64,000 nucleotides of DNA from Pseudomonas entomophila (GCF_018417595.1 NZ_CP070982.1:1947501-2011500), one strand, 5' to 3'; shown: positions 40,001-47,343, counted from the stretch's first letter. Made by a program: numbers and translations. The notes: generated from the letters alone by a model not told the origin.

Positions 40001-40502
40001 GGTGAGTGAGATAGGGTCGTATGGTAAGGCGGTGGGGCAGCCGTTGGCGTTGCCGGGGGGGAAAGGTGCAAAAGCAACTGATGGTGTTGGGGGAAAGATA
40101 GATGATCTAGCCAATAGTGGCTTGAGTTCAGCGTCAAACCTTCCAAGTGGAGCAGGTCTTGGTGGTTTTAAGGTCGGCTTAAGTGCAGATGATATAACTG
40201 CTATAAATTCACGATTTGGCGGTTCGGTTTCATTCAGAGAGGTTGATACGGCTGTTGCAAATGCTGCCAATTACGATGGCTTTTATAATAAAGCCGGCTC
40301 AATGATTAGGGATATTGCTGGTGGGCATCTATTTGATAATGGGAACAAACGAACTGCCGTTGAAGTGGTTGAGCAATTGATTGTAAAAAACGGCGTGGAT
40401 GGCCCGCCAAAACAAGTGATTTGGAATGTTGTTGATAAGGTTGCGACTGGGAAGCTAACTAGTGTTCAAGATATTTCAAAGGCGTTAAGAGGGGTGGACT
40501 GA
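37059..40502 (+). pseudogene. cdiA: 5'-truncated CdiA/filamentous hemagglutinin with Fic/Doc-type toxin tip
   Basis: An open frame of about 1150 codons without signal peptide, TPS secretion domain or proper start; its N-terminal codons are REP sequence. It shows hemagglutinin-type repeats (LSVKAGRDVINRASVLQSGR, VLAGRDLSAVAGRDLAAIAS), an Ala/Thr-rich hydrophobic tract, a DUF637-like region (INNGGNLGATFKDVTSSQSL) and a pretoxin zone with NRQLHPEEK near 39177-39203. From about 40075 base composition drops sharply and the protein ends in a Fic/Doc domain with H-LFDNGNKRTA at 40326-40358. Full CdiA proteins are usually over 3000 residues, and no cdiB is present. It could still be a donor of toxin tips or be rejoined by recombination. 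The Fic/Doc call rests on one motif. Confidence 0.8.
38300..38490 (+). repeat. in-frame GC-rich repeat tract (Ala/Thr codons) in cdiA
   Basis: Units such as GCCGCTGCGACCACGACCAC recur in imperfect tandem, encoding Ala and Thr almost only. This is prone to slippage in multiples of three and changes the length of a hydrophobic segment before the DUF637 region. Confidence 0.7.
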
Positions 40503-40786
40503 TGTCTTTTAATGAGCTTTCTGAGAAGTATGCGACCCGCATTGGTTTGCCAGATATGAATAGTGTGGGGCTGGAGGACTTTGTTCAAGCGCTAGAGTTG
40601 GTGGCTATGAAGAATAGGGGTTTTTTTATATTTAAGATAGATGGTGAGAGAGAGCGTGGTGTTTATACATTTATTTTGAATATGTTGACTGGCAGTGATC
40701 TTGTGATAAGGAAGGATACAGATAGCATAAGTGAAGGTATGGAGTTTATTTTTTCTGAGCTTGAACGGCTCGCTATATATCCGTAA
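40502..40786 (+). CDS. candidate immunity protein for the Fic/Doc-type toxin tip
   Basis: 94 residues, beginning MSFNELSEKYATRIGLPDMN. Its ATG overlaps the toxin stop (TGATG). It is small, acidic and AT-rich like the toxin tip but unlike the rest of the window. No family was recognised. The call rests on position, size and composition, the usual layout of cdiA-CT/cdiI pairs. Confidence 0.65.
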   Translation: MSFNELSEKYATRIGLPDMNSVGLEDFVQALELVAMKNRGFFIFKIDGERERGVYTFILNMLTGSDLVIRKDTDSISEGMEFIFSELERLAIYP

Positions 40787-41154
40787 TTTGATGAGTGGTG
40801 CTCGGGGCGTGTTCAGCTTTTATGGTTCGGGTCAACCAAGGCATGTGTTCAATGTTGTGAATCTGGAAAAGGGGGACAGATTTGAATGGTACTTACTTAA
40901 GATGCTTCGAATGCCCATATTTTCTGATCTCAGCCCTTGCTGATCGACGTGGCTTGGTCAGCAAGCGGTAGGCCTGAGGCCTTCGTTTTATGGCCCGAGG
41001 CTCGACACGACCAGGCCGGTTGCCCACACGCCTTTGAGCAATCAGCATCAGCAAATCTGCCAACTGATCTTCCCTATCACCGTCGGAAAAGGGGCAGATT
41101 TACACATGTCTAAAATTTACCGTCCTGGCTGTAGGGGAAAACCGAGGATGAACA
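40787..41154. other. toxin-cassette junction region with IS remnant
   Basis: No complete gene is present in 368 bases. It holds the boundary motif GGGGGACAGATTTGAATGG (from about 40871), the IS4-type transposase tail (40893-41083) and a second boundary-like GGGGCAGATTTACAC (from about 41091). Confidence 0.6.
40893..41083 (-). mobile_element. IS4-family transposase C-terminal remnant, copy 1
   Basis: On the minus strand the last codons read EDQLADLLMLIAQRRVGNRP, then GRVEPRAIKRRPQAYRLLTK and PRRSARAEIRK, ending at a TAA at 40893-40895. This basic tail with RVGNRPGRVEPRAIKRRP is the end of IS4-type transposases. Nothing upstream of it remains, and no open frame of the enzyme survives. Confidence 0.75.
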
Positions 41155-41478
41155 TTGATTAGCGTTTTAGAATTGAATGAATTGCTCGTTGCTCACAACT
41201 GCCTGCATTCCATTAGTATCCACTTGAGTGAGGATGGTATGGCCTATGATTTATTCTTGTCGGTTTCGGCCTTTGGAAAGGCAGGAGCTGATGTCATATG
41301 TATCAGATTCATTGATGTCAGCCAATGTATGTTTCGAGATTTTGGTGGCGGATTGACTCAGTTAATGCACATGAGTGTGAATAAGCTAGATGATGGCCTT
41401 GACAGGGTGCGTTATCAACTCAGAGAGCTTGAGGATGAAAAGTTATCATTTTATTTTTCATCGTTTTTGGTTGATTAG
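41155..41478 (+). CDS. small AT-rich protein, possible orphan immunity protein
   Basis: 107 residues, from a TTG start with GAGG eight bases upstream; an ATG just before it is out of frame and stops after four codons, so the N-terminus may be damaged. The sequence (ISVLELNELLVAHNCLHSIS...) matches no family known to me. Size, acidity, composition and place in the cassette array suggest an immunity protein separated from its toxin. Confidence 0.45.
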   Translation: MISVLELNELLVAHNCLHSISIHLSEDGMAYDLFLSVSAFGKAGADVICIRFIDVSQCMFRDFGGGLTQLMHMSVNKLDDGLDRVRYQLRELEDEKLSFYFSSFLVD

Positions 41479-41501
41479 ATGGTGCAAAAAATAACATAGA
41501 G

Positions 41502-41670
41502 AAAAGGTGGCTAATTTTCCGCTCTAATTTTTTGCTCTTGTGGCTCAGGAAAAGGCGAGTGATTGTGCCGGGTCGTATACGAATTTTCGTGGGTCAAGGG
41601 CAGACGCATTGAGCGGAGGAAGCTGGGCAGGTCGAAATTAGAGTAGGTCAAATAAATCTGTCCCCATTTT
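41502..41670. repeat. about 150-bp repeat with inverted ends, copy 1
   Basis: Core GGGTCGTATAC followed by GAATTTTCGTGGGTCAAGGG and ending GGTCGAAATTAGAGTA, then AAATAAATCTGTCCCCATTT. The left end (CTAATTTTCCGCTCTAATTT) is a degraded reverse complement of the right end. Further copies lie at 42400-42530 and 43405-43577. It looks like a non-autonomous mobile element or a recombination unit. Confidence 0.7.
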
Positions 41671-41686
41671 CTGAGAGCTACCTAGG

Positions 41687-41770
41687 ATGTGGGAAAAATT
41701 AATTGAGAAAGGTTCAAGCAATGCTCGAGTGTACAGTCAAGAGGAATTCTTGAGGGAGTTTGGACGATGA
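41687..41770 (+). pseudogene. C-terminal stub of a lost toxin
   Basis: 27 codons, MWEKLIEKGSSNARVYSQEE then FLREFGR, whose TGA overlaps the ATG of the next ORF (ATGA), the exact coupling seen for toxin/immunity pairs. The frame is closed by a stop at 41672, right after the repeat boundary. It looks like the last piece of a polymorphic toxin left after cassette rearrangement. Confidence 0.5.
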
Positions 41771-41979
41771 TTTTTAACGAACTGCTATCTGAAGAGTTGT
41801 GGAATGGTGAAAAAGGTGTGTGTTTTCTTGTGTGTAAGGGGGTGTGCTATTGGGTTTTAGATTATAAATATAATTTCTCTCTTGATGCGGAGAAGGATTA
41901 TTCTGCGTATTTGAAGAGGGGGCATATAACGCAGGAGCAGTATGAGCAAGCATGCAAAGAGTTCAGGGGGGTATTTTAA
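41767..41979 (+). CDS. small AT-rich protein, possible immunity protein
   Basis: 70 residues starting MIFNELLSEELWNGEKGVCF and ending QYEQACKEFRGVF. It is coupled to the toxin stub upstream by ATGA. No family was recognised. The next ORF overlaps it in another frame; the two could be one gene broken by a frameshift, or a pair. Confidence 0.45.
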   Translation: MIFNELLSEELWNGEKGVCFLVCKGVCYWVLDYKYNFSLDAEKDYSAYLKRGHITQEQYEQACKEFRGVF

Positions 41980-42356
41980 AACTTACCTCTGATAATTTTC
42001 GGGAGTATTTAGTTTGCTCGAGTGCAACCATTGTCTCTAAAGTGGAATTGGAGGATTATTTCAATTCGGCCGGGGAGGGAGGGTTGCTGAGAACTGTTGA
42101 GAAGTATTATTTGTCGGGAGGTGAGCTAGAGGCGGATGTAGTTTATTCTGTTGGAAGGGCTGTGTCTAAACTGCCAATGTTTTATATTAATTTTGATAGA
42201 AAAATATACATGCACATGGATTCTGGTAGGTCGCATGAAGAGCTGGCTTATCCTGATTGGTTTGCTAAGTGCTCAGATTTTGGCTTTCTGATTCCAGATG
42301 TAGAACGATATTGGGTAAAGGGTGGTGATTATTGGAAGCTTAGGTTTATTCATTAA
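41952..42356 (+). CDS. AT-rich hypothetical protein in the cassette array
   Basis: 134 residues if begun at ATG 41952 (MQRVQGGILKLTSDNFREYL...). It overlaps the preceding ORF by 28 bases. It ends WVKGGDYWKLRFIH just before the second copy of the 150-bp repeat. It shows no signal peptide or membrane segment. It is possibly an immunity protein or the continuation of the one before; unassigned. Confidence 0.45.
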   Translation: MQRVQGGILKLTSDNFREYLVCSSATIVSKVELEDYFNSAGEGGLLRTVEKYYLSGGELEADVVYSVGRAVSKLPMFYINFDRKIYMHMDSGRSHEELAYPDWFAKCSDFGFLIPDVERYWVKGGDYWKLRFIH

Positions 42357-42399
42357 GCATGCCAGGCTACGGAGAGGTGTGGAAGGAGTGGTTGTGCGG

Positions 42400-42530
42400 C
42401 TGCTCAGGGAAACGCGAGTGTTTGTGCTGGGTCGTATACAAGTTTGCGTGGGTCAACGGCAGACATATTGAGCGGAGAAGGCAGAGCAGGTCGAAATTAG
42501 AGTATATAAATAAATCCATCCTCATTTTCG
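42400..42530. repeat. about 150-bp repeat, copy 2
   Basis: TGCTCAGGGAAACGCGAGTG ... GGGTCGTATACAAGTTTGCG ... GGTCGAAATTAGAGTATATA followed by AAATAAATCCATCCTCATTT. The left inverted end is missing or unrecognisable. It directly precedes the orphan toxin tip at 42537. Confidence 0.7.
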
Positions 42531-42536
42531 GCTGAT

Positions 42537-42785
42537 ATGTTCGCGAGCGCAATGCAACGCCTCGGCAATGAAGGCATCCAGGTCAATCAAATCCGTGGGG
42601 CTTGGGAGGCGGGTACTGACAGCGTTAACACTGCTAGGTATCTGCAGAATATTGCCAATGGAATGTCAAAAGAAAATGCTGCTTTGAATACATGGACAGG
42701 CCAAATATCCCAAAGGTACGGATATACGAAGGTCGAAAAAATTGACACCATTGGCGGAGTTATTTATGTCACTTTCGGAAAATAG
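42537..42785 (+). pseudogene. orphan C-terminal toxin fragment
   Basis: 82 codons (MFASAMQRLGNEGIQVNQIR... ending IDTIGGVIYVTFGK). It begins immediately after the repeat and has no upstream protein, signal or ribosome site of note, so it looks like the detached end of a larger toxin. The style (GTDSVNTARYLQNIANG, NTWTGQISQRYGYTKV) is that of the tips of polymorphic toxins, but I cannot name the family. It overlaps the next ORF by 20 bases, as toxin/immunity pairs often do. Confidence 0.55.
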
Positions 42786-43035
42786 ACATTTGCTAGTGCA
42801 AATACTGGATGGAAAATCGCCAAGCGTTGTGTTGAATGTGATGCTAGAGGTTGCTCCTGATTTGGATAAATATGCTTTAGCAGATATTTTTCTGGAAGAG
42901 CTTGACCGCTTGGATAGCAAAATCCTTCCTGTAATATGGAAATGGAAGAGCGTCAAATCGATTAGAGGTATATCTGATCAACAATTTGATGAGGCGGTGC
43001 TTGCGCAGATGAAGACTGCGGGTTATATGGTGTAA
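42766..43035 (+). CDS. candidate immunity protein for the orphan tip
   Basis: 89 residues from ATG 42766 (MSLSENRHLLVQILDGKSPS...), inside the end of the toxin fragment. The open frame starts eight codons earlier, but this ATG fits the overlap pattern better. Acidic, helical and AT-rich. No family was recognised. Confidence 0.5.
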   Translation: MSLSENRHLLVQILDGKSPSVVLNVMLEVAPDLDKYALADIFLEELDRLDSKILPVIWKWKSVKSIRGISDQQFDEAVLAQMKTAGYMV

Positions 43036-43073
43036 ATGATTGTGCGAGACAAAGGGGCAGATTTGAATGGGAC

Positions 43074-43283
43074 TTACTTAACATGCTTCGAATGCCCATG
43101 TTTTCTGATCTCGGCCCTTGCTGATCGACGTGGCTTGGTCAGCAAGCGGTAGGCCTGAGGCCTTCGTTTTATGGCCCGAGGCTCGACACGATCAGGCCGG
43201 TTGCCCACACGCCTTTGAGCAATCAGCATCAGCAAATCTGCCAACTGATCTTCCCCATCACCGTAGCTGCGTTGCCGTAGCGC
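43074..43283 (-). mobile_element. IS4-family transposase C-terminal remnant, copy 2
   Basis: Nearly identical to copy 1 at 40893-41083: minus-strand residues GEDQLADLLMLIAQRRVGNR, then PDRVEPRAIKRRPQAYRLLT and KPRRSARAEIRKHG, with a TAA stop at 43074-43076. It is preceded on the plus strand by GGGGCAGATTTGAATGG, the same outer boundary as copy 1. At its inner edge it is fused directly to a piece of cdiA. Confidence 0.75.
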
Positions 43284-43400
43284 CATCAACAACGGCGGCA
43301 ACCTGGGCGCGGCGCTCAAGGATGTCACCTCGAGCCAGAGCCTGCGCGGCTATGCCTCGGGCGCGCTGACCGCAGGCTTTACCGCCGGCGTGCTGGACAA
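43284..43400 (+). pseudogene. 117-bp duplicate of an internal cdiA segment
   Basis: Matches 38552-38668 of the truncated cdiA base for base except for a few changes (for example GACGTTC to GGCGCTC). It encodes INNGGNLGAALKDVTSSQSL and the following DUF637 residues up to GVLDN. It has no start or end of its own. It is a displaced or recombined slice of the CDI gene. Confidence 0.9.
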
Positions 43401-43404
43401 TGAG

Positions 43405-43577
43405 GAGAAGGGGACGGACTTATTTTCTACTCTATTTTTTACTCTTGAAGCTCAGGAAAATGCAAGTGTTTGTGCTGGGTCGTATACAAATTTTCGTGGG
43501 TCAACGGCAGACGTATTGAGCGTGGGAAGCGGGGCGGGTCGAAATTAGAGTAGAAAAATGAATCTGCCCCATTTTTG
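43405..43577. repeat. about 150-bp repeat, copy 3, with both inverted ends
   Basis: The best-preserved copy. Left end GGGACGGACTTATTTTCTAC then TCTATTTTTT; right end GGTCGAAATTAGAGTAGAAA then AATGAATCTGCCCC, which is close to the reverse complement of the left. The interior has GGGTCGTATACAAATTTTCG and GGGTCAACGGCAGACGTATT as in the other copies. Confidence 0.75.
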
Positions 43578-43593
43578 CCAGGGACGTTGAATA

Positions 43594-43959
43594 ATGTACT
43601 CAAGCGCTAAGGTATTTGCTGGTTTTGTGAGTTGGTTGCTCTCTTTGCGGTTTTTTTCTGAGGAGAAACTGCTTGAAATGCTTGAGGAGTTTGATGGTGT
43701 TCAAGGGGTTGTAAGAAATGATTTGTATATATCGGCGTACGAGGAAGTCGCTCGCTACCTTGCCCGTCTTCAATCCCTTGAGGAAATGATTTATTTTGTC
43801 GAGGCGAATGGTGAGATGTTGAGTGAGTTGCCAGGGGAGCAGTATTATTTTGTTGAGGCTGTAGTGGATTTGTATTCTGCCAATGGGCTAAATGTTGCAG
43901 GGTTGATTGGTGTTTCACCCGATAGATATAAGGAGTGCTTGATTAAGCGCTTTGGATAG
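43594..43959 (+). CDS. AT-rich hypothetical protein, possible orphan immunity protein
   Basis: 121 residues, [20 protein letters not shown]... ending [14 protein letters not shown]. It has ribosome-like GGGACG before the ATG, a helical and acidic sequence, and no signal peptide. It lies alone between a 150-bp repeat and the boundary motif at 43994. No family was recognised; context suggests an immunity protein that lost its toxin. Confidence 0.5.
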   Translation: MYSSAKVFAGFVSWLLSLRFFSEEKLLEMLEEFDGVQGVVRNDLYISAYEEVARYLARLQSLEEMIYFVEANGEMLSELPGEQYYFVEAVVDLYSANGLNVAGLIGVSPDRYKECLIKRFG

Positions 43960-43993
43960 TGTCGCAAAAGTAACTGCGGAAAAAATGGAAGAA

Positions 43994-44024
43994 AGGGGCG
44001 GATATGAATGGCACTTACTTAGCA
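43994..44024. repeat. third copy of the IS4-side boundary motif
   Basis: GAAAGGGGCGGATATGAATG followed by GCACTTACTTAG, matching the sequence just outside both transposase remnants. Here only the end survives. It closes the AT-rich cassette array; GC-rich DNA resumes after it. Confidence 0.6.
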
Positions 44025-44099
44025 ATCAATCAGTAAGATGAAATGAAGAAGGGCTGGCCTTGGTCCCTGGTTTTGCCGATTTTTGCGAAGCTTCGAGGT

Positions 44100-44431
44100 G
44101 TACGACGGGAGTGGTGCAGCGCCTATCGAATCGAGCGCCGCCCGCGCGGCGCATCGCGGATGAATCCGCTCCTACATTTGTTGCAACGTGGCCATGACAG
44201 ATAGGCCATGGTTGTTCGCCTTGTTGGCACGACGCAATTTATTGCCTGGCGCCGCCGCCGCCCCACCTATCTCATGCCTTGCGTCAGGGCTGGCAACCCT
44301 GGCCTCACAGGTGCGGCACGTTGCAATAGATGTAGGAGCGGATTCATCCGCGATGCGCCGCGCGGGCGGCGCTCGATCTTGAACTCGCTGCAAGGCCGAC
44401 GGCGAGCACCTGGCCGCCAATACGCGGTCAA
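44100..44431. repeat. 332-bp composite repeat, copy 1 (inverted REP-like ends)
   Basis: Outer arms ATCGAGCGCCGCCCGCGCGG... plus GCGGATGAATCCGCTCCTAC, and the inverted counterpart at about 44330-44380, enclose a 150-bp core (GGCCATGACAGATAGGCCAT...). The same unit, same length and orientation, recurs at 47847-48178. Short open frames in it are translations of the repeat, not genes. Confidence 0.85.
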
Positions 44432-44529
44432 GGGGCAGGGTTCATACGGAAGCCGCCAAACGCCGACATGGTAGTGACACCGGCGCGAAGGCATAATGCG
44501 TGGCTCTGTACTAAGGACTGGAACGCGTG

Positions 44530-45240
44530 ATGATGGAAGGCTCTGGGCCAGGCAAGGTGTTGTTGGTGGAAGACGACGAGAAGCTCTCGGGGCTGATCGC
44601 GCATTTCCTGTCGCAACATGGTTTCGAGGTGCGCGAGGTTCACCGCGGCGATCTGGCACGGCAGGCCTTTGTCGAGTTCCAGCCATCGATGGTCGTACTC
44701 GACCTGATGCTGCCCGGGCAGGATGGCTTGCAGGTATGCCGGGAAATCCGCGCGCTCAGCGATACACCGATCGTGATCCTCACGGCGCGCGAGGACGACC
44801 TGGACCATATCCTCGGCCTTGAATCGGGGGCCGACGACTACGTGATCAAACCGATCAAGCCACCGGTGTTGCTGGCCCGCCTACGTGCGTTGCAGCGGCG
44901 GCATGTGCCGCAGGCCAACCCGGGCGGCGCGCTGCTGTTCGGCGAGCTGAAGATCGACCCGGTGTGCCGCGAAGTGACGCTGGAGGGCGAGGTGCTCGAG
45001 TTCACCACCATGGAGTTCGACCTGCTCCAGCTGCTGGCCGACAACGCCGGGGTGATCCTGTCCCGCGATGACATCCTCAACAAGATGCGCGGCATCGACT
45101 TCGACGGCATGAACCGCAGCGTCGACGTGTATATCAGCAAGCTGCGCAACAAACTCAACGACACGCCGCGCGAGCCGGTGCGGATCAAGACCGTGTGGGG
45201 CAAGGGCTACCTGTTCAACCCGTTCGCCTGGGAGCGCTAG
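44530..45240 (+). CDS. rstA: OmpR-family response regulator (RstA-like)
   Basis: 236 residues from ATG 44530; a GTG at 44527 and an ATG at 44533 are also possible. The receiver domain has VLLVEDDEKL, the phosphoacceptor Asp in VVLDLMLPGQDG, and the conserved Thr/Lys (LTAR, YVIKP). The winged-helix DNA-binding domain is LEFTTMEFDLLQLLADNAG then RSVDVYISKLRNKL. It ends in front of the kinase start with no gap. The name follows similarity of the pair to E. coli RstAB, recalled, not searched. Confidence 0.85.
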   Translation: MMEGSGPGKVLLVEDDEKLSGLIAHFLSQHGFEVREVHRGDLARQAFVEFQPSMVVLDLMLPGQDGLQVCREIRALSDTPIVILTAREDDLDHILGLESGADDYVIKPIKPPVLLARLRALQRRHVPQANPGGALLFGELKIDPVCREVTLEGEVLEFTTMEFDLLQLLADNAGVILSRDDILNKMRGIDFDGMNRSVDVYISKLRNKLNDTPREPVRIKTVWGKGYLFNPFAWER

Positions 45241-46584
45241 ATGCTGCGCCTGTTCCTGGGCCTGTACCTGATACTGGCGGTGGGGCTGGTGCTGGCGTTG
45301 CAGACCGTCGAGCATACGCTCGACGCGCTGCTCGCCCCGCAGATGGAGGCCGCCAGCCGCGAAACCTTCCGTGGCACGGTGCACGCACTGGTCTCGCAGT
45401 TGCGCGACGTACAGGGCGAACAACGTGCCCAGCGCCTGGCACGCCTGCGCCCCGACTATGGCCTGGGCCTGGAGCTGGTGCGACGTGACCAGTTGGCGCT
45501 GAGCGAGCGTGAAAATGCGCAGTTGGCCCAAGGCCAGCTGGTGCTGCGCGAGCAGTACACGCAACTGTTCAGCCGCATCGATGACGGCGAGCAACTGCTG
45601 AGCATCAAGCTGCCACGCGAGCCCAATTTCATGCCGGTCTACATCGTCACGGCCTACCTGATGCTGGCGCTGCTGCTGGGGGTGGTGCTGTTCTTCTGGG
45701 TGCGCCCGCACTGGCGGGACCTGGAGAAACTGCGCATGGCCGCCCAGCGCTTCGGCGACAACGATCTGTCGGCGCGGGTGCGCATGTCGCGGCGTTCGAG
45801 CATCAGCGACGTGGCAGGGCATTTCGACCTGATGGCGGCGCGTATCGAGGGGTTGATCGCCAACCAGCGCGAGCTGACCAACGCGGTATCACATGAGTTG
45901 CGCACGCCCATCGCGCGCCTGAACTTCGAACTCGATCAACTCAGGAAACAACAGGACCCGGTCAAGGCACGCGAGTTGATCAGCGACATGTATGCCGACC
46001 TGGGCGAGTTGGAAGACATGGTGTCCGAGCTGCTCACCTACGCCAGCCTGGAGCATGGCGCGACCGCCATCAGCCTGCAACCGATCGAGGCCGGCAGCTG
46101 GCTGGACAGCGTGGTCGCCAGCGTGACCCTGGAGGCCGAGGCCAATGGCATTGAGATTCACCTGGCGCCGAGCCCGGTCGAGACGTTCAGTATCGAACCG
46201 CGGTTCATGGCCAGGGCGGTGATCAACTTGCTGCGCAACGCGATCCGCTACGCCGAAGGGCACATCCACGTTTCGCTGTCGTGCCGTGACGGCCAGTACC
46301 AGCTGCAGGTCGACGATGACGGGCCGGGGGTGCCGGTGGCGGGGCGTGAGCGGATCTTCGAGCCCTTTTCGCGGCTCGACAGCAGCCGCGACCGGCGCAC
46401 CGGTGGCTTCGGCCTGGGGCTGGCCTTGGTGCGGCGGGTGGTGCAGTCCCATGGCGGGGAGGCACAGGTGGGGGATGCGGCGGGTGGGGGCGCGTCCTTG
46501 CGCATGATCTGGCCGGCCCGGGGCCAGGCAGCCCCGGGTGGTCGAAAGGGGTCAGAAGGTGTAGGTCATCTGGCTGACCACTGA
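45241..46584 (+). CDS. rstB: sensor histidine kinase (RstB-like)
   Basis: 447 residues. Two membrane helices (about 1-20 and 135-160) enclose a small periplasmic domain; HAMP follows (VRPHWRDLEKLRMAAQRFGD). The H-box is NAVSHELRTPIARL and the ATPase boxes are NLLRNAIRYA, DDDGPGVP and TGGFGLGLALV. All catalytic boxes are intact. The stimulus is unknown; the E. coli homolog is under PhoPQ. The ATG follows the rstA stop directly. Its end overlaps the end of the convergent mipA gene by 33 bases. Confidence 0.86.
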   Translation: MLRLFLGLYLILAVGLVLALQTVEHTLDALLAPQMEAASRETFRGTVHALVSQLRDVQGEQRAQRLARLRPDYGLGLELVRRDQLALSERENAQLAQGQLVLREQYTQLFSRIDDGEQLLSIKLPREPNFMPVYIVTAYLMLALLLGVVLFFWVRPHWRDLEKLRMAAQRFGDNDLSARVRMSRRSSISDVAGHFDLMAARIEGLIANQRELTNAVSHELRTPIARLNFELDQLRKQQDPVKARELISDMYADLGELEDMVSELLTYASLEHGATAISLQPIEAGSWLDSVVASVTLEAEANGIEIHLAPSPVETFSIEPRFMARAVINLLRNAIRYAEGHIHVSLSCRDGQYQLQVDDDGPGVPVAGRERIFEPFSRLDSSRDRRTGGFGLGLALVRRVVQSHGGEAQVGDAAGGGASLRMIWPARGQAAPGGRKGSEGVGHLADH

Positions 46585-47343
46585 AGTTTGCAGGCGCTTG
46601 TCGACCAGCGGGCTATCGCCAGCGTCGTTGCTCAGGTAGTCCGCCGCCAGCACCGTCGCCAAGCTCCAGTGCTCGCCGAACGGCATGCTCCAGGCCAGTT
46701 CGGCGCCGCGGCTGACCAGGCCGCCACTGGCTTTATGGGCGCGGAACTGGCTGCGCGAGGCCTGGGCCTGGCTCACGCCATACCAAGTGCGCACGTAGTC
46801 GCCGTCGCCGAACTGGCTGTTGATGCTGCCCGTCAGCTCGCCGAAACGGCCCTTGTACAGCGGCGTGCCCAGGCTCAGTTTCAGGTGGTTGTTGGCCGAA
46901 CCGGTGTCGGGTTCGTCCTTGTCCTCTTCGAAGGCATGCTCGAAGTTGGCGGCCAGCGTCAGTGGGCCGAGGTGGTAGGCCGCGTCCAGCCCCACCAGCG
47001 GCCGTGACTTGATCGAACCCATGCCTTCGAGCTTGTCTGAACCTTTGAAGCCGGAGCGGTGGTCTTTGCGCGCGGCGCTGGCGCCCACATAAACGCCAAA
47101 GTCGAACGCGTCGCCGTCATGGGCCCAGCCCAGGCCTTTTTGGGTATCGATGAAAAAGCCACCGGGGCTGGTGATGCTGCCACCGAGCAGTGGCGCGGTG
47201 GTCCGTTCGCTGGCGCCGCTGTAGCGGGGTGCATTGGCAACACCCGCGTTCAGGCGGTACTGCCAGTCTTCGGCGCGCAGGTCGTTGGCGCTCAGCAGCA
47301 GGCAGGCGCAAGAGAGGGACAGCAAGCGGTACGGTACAGACAT
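46552..47343 (-). CDS. MipA/OmpV family outer-membrane protein
   Basis: 263 residues with a signal peptide (LLSLSCACLLLSANDLRAED) and alternating beta strands to a C-terminal TYTF, typical of barrel proteins. Family marks are NAGVANAPRYSGASERTTAP near the N-terminus and AHKASGGLVSRGAELAWSMP. MipA/OmpV proteins are often controlled by the neighbouring two-component system, which fits the repeat-type site in the upstream region (47411-47440). Confidence 0.82.
   Translation of the reverse strand: MSVPYRLLSLSCACLLLSANDLRAEDWQYRLNAGVANAPRYSGASERTTAPLLGGSITSPGGFFIDTQKGLGWAHDGDAFDFGVYVGASAARKDHRSGFKGSDKLEGMGSIKSRPLVGLDAAYHLGPLTLAANFEHAFEEDKDEPDTGSANNHLKLSLGTPLYKGRFGELTGSINSQFGDGDYVRTWYGVSQAQASRSQFRAHKASGGLVSRGAELAWSMPFGEHWSLATVLAADYLSNDAGDSPLVDKRLQTSVVSQMTYTF

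Noticed and set aside
40731..40943. 70-codon ORF after the Fic-tip immunity gene
   Set aside because: It overlaps the immunity gene in another frame and runs across the IS boundary into antisense transposase sequence, so it is a chance frame.
42367..42552. 61-codon minus-strand ORF over repeat copy 2
   Set aside because: The frame is not kept in copies 1 and 3 and has no ribosome site; a different frame is the one open in all three.
43118..43369. Plus-strand ORF across IS4 remnant and cdiA slice
   Set aside because: It reads the transposase tail antisense and then the cdiA slice out of frame; no coding support.
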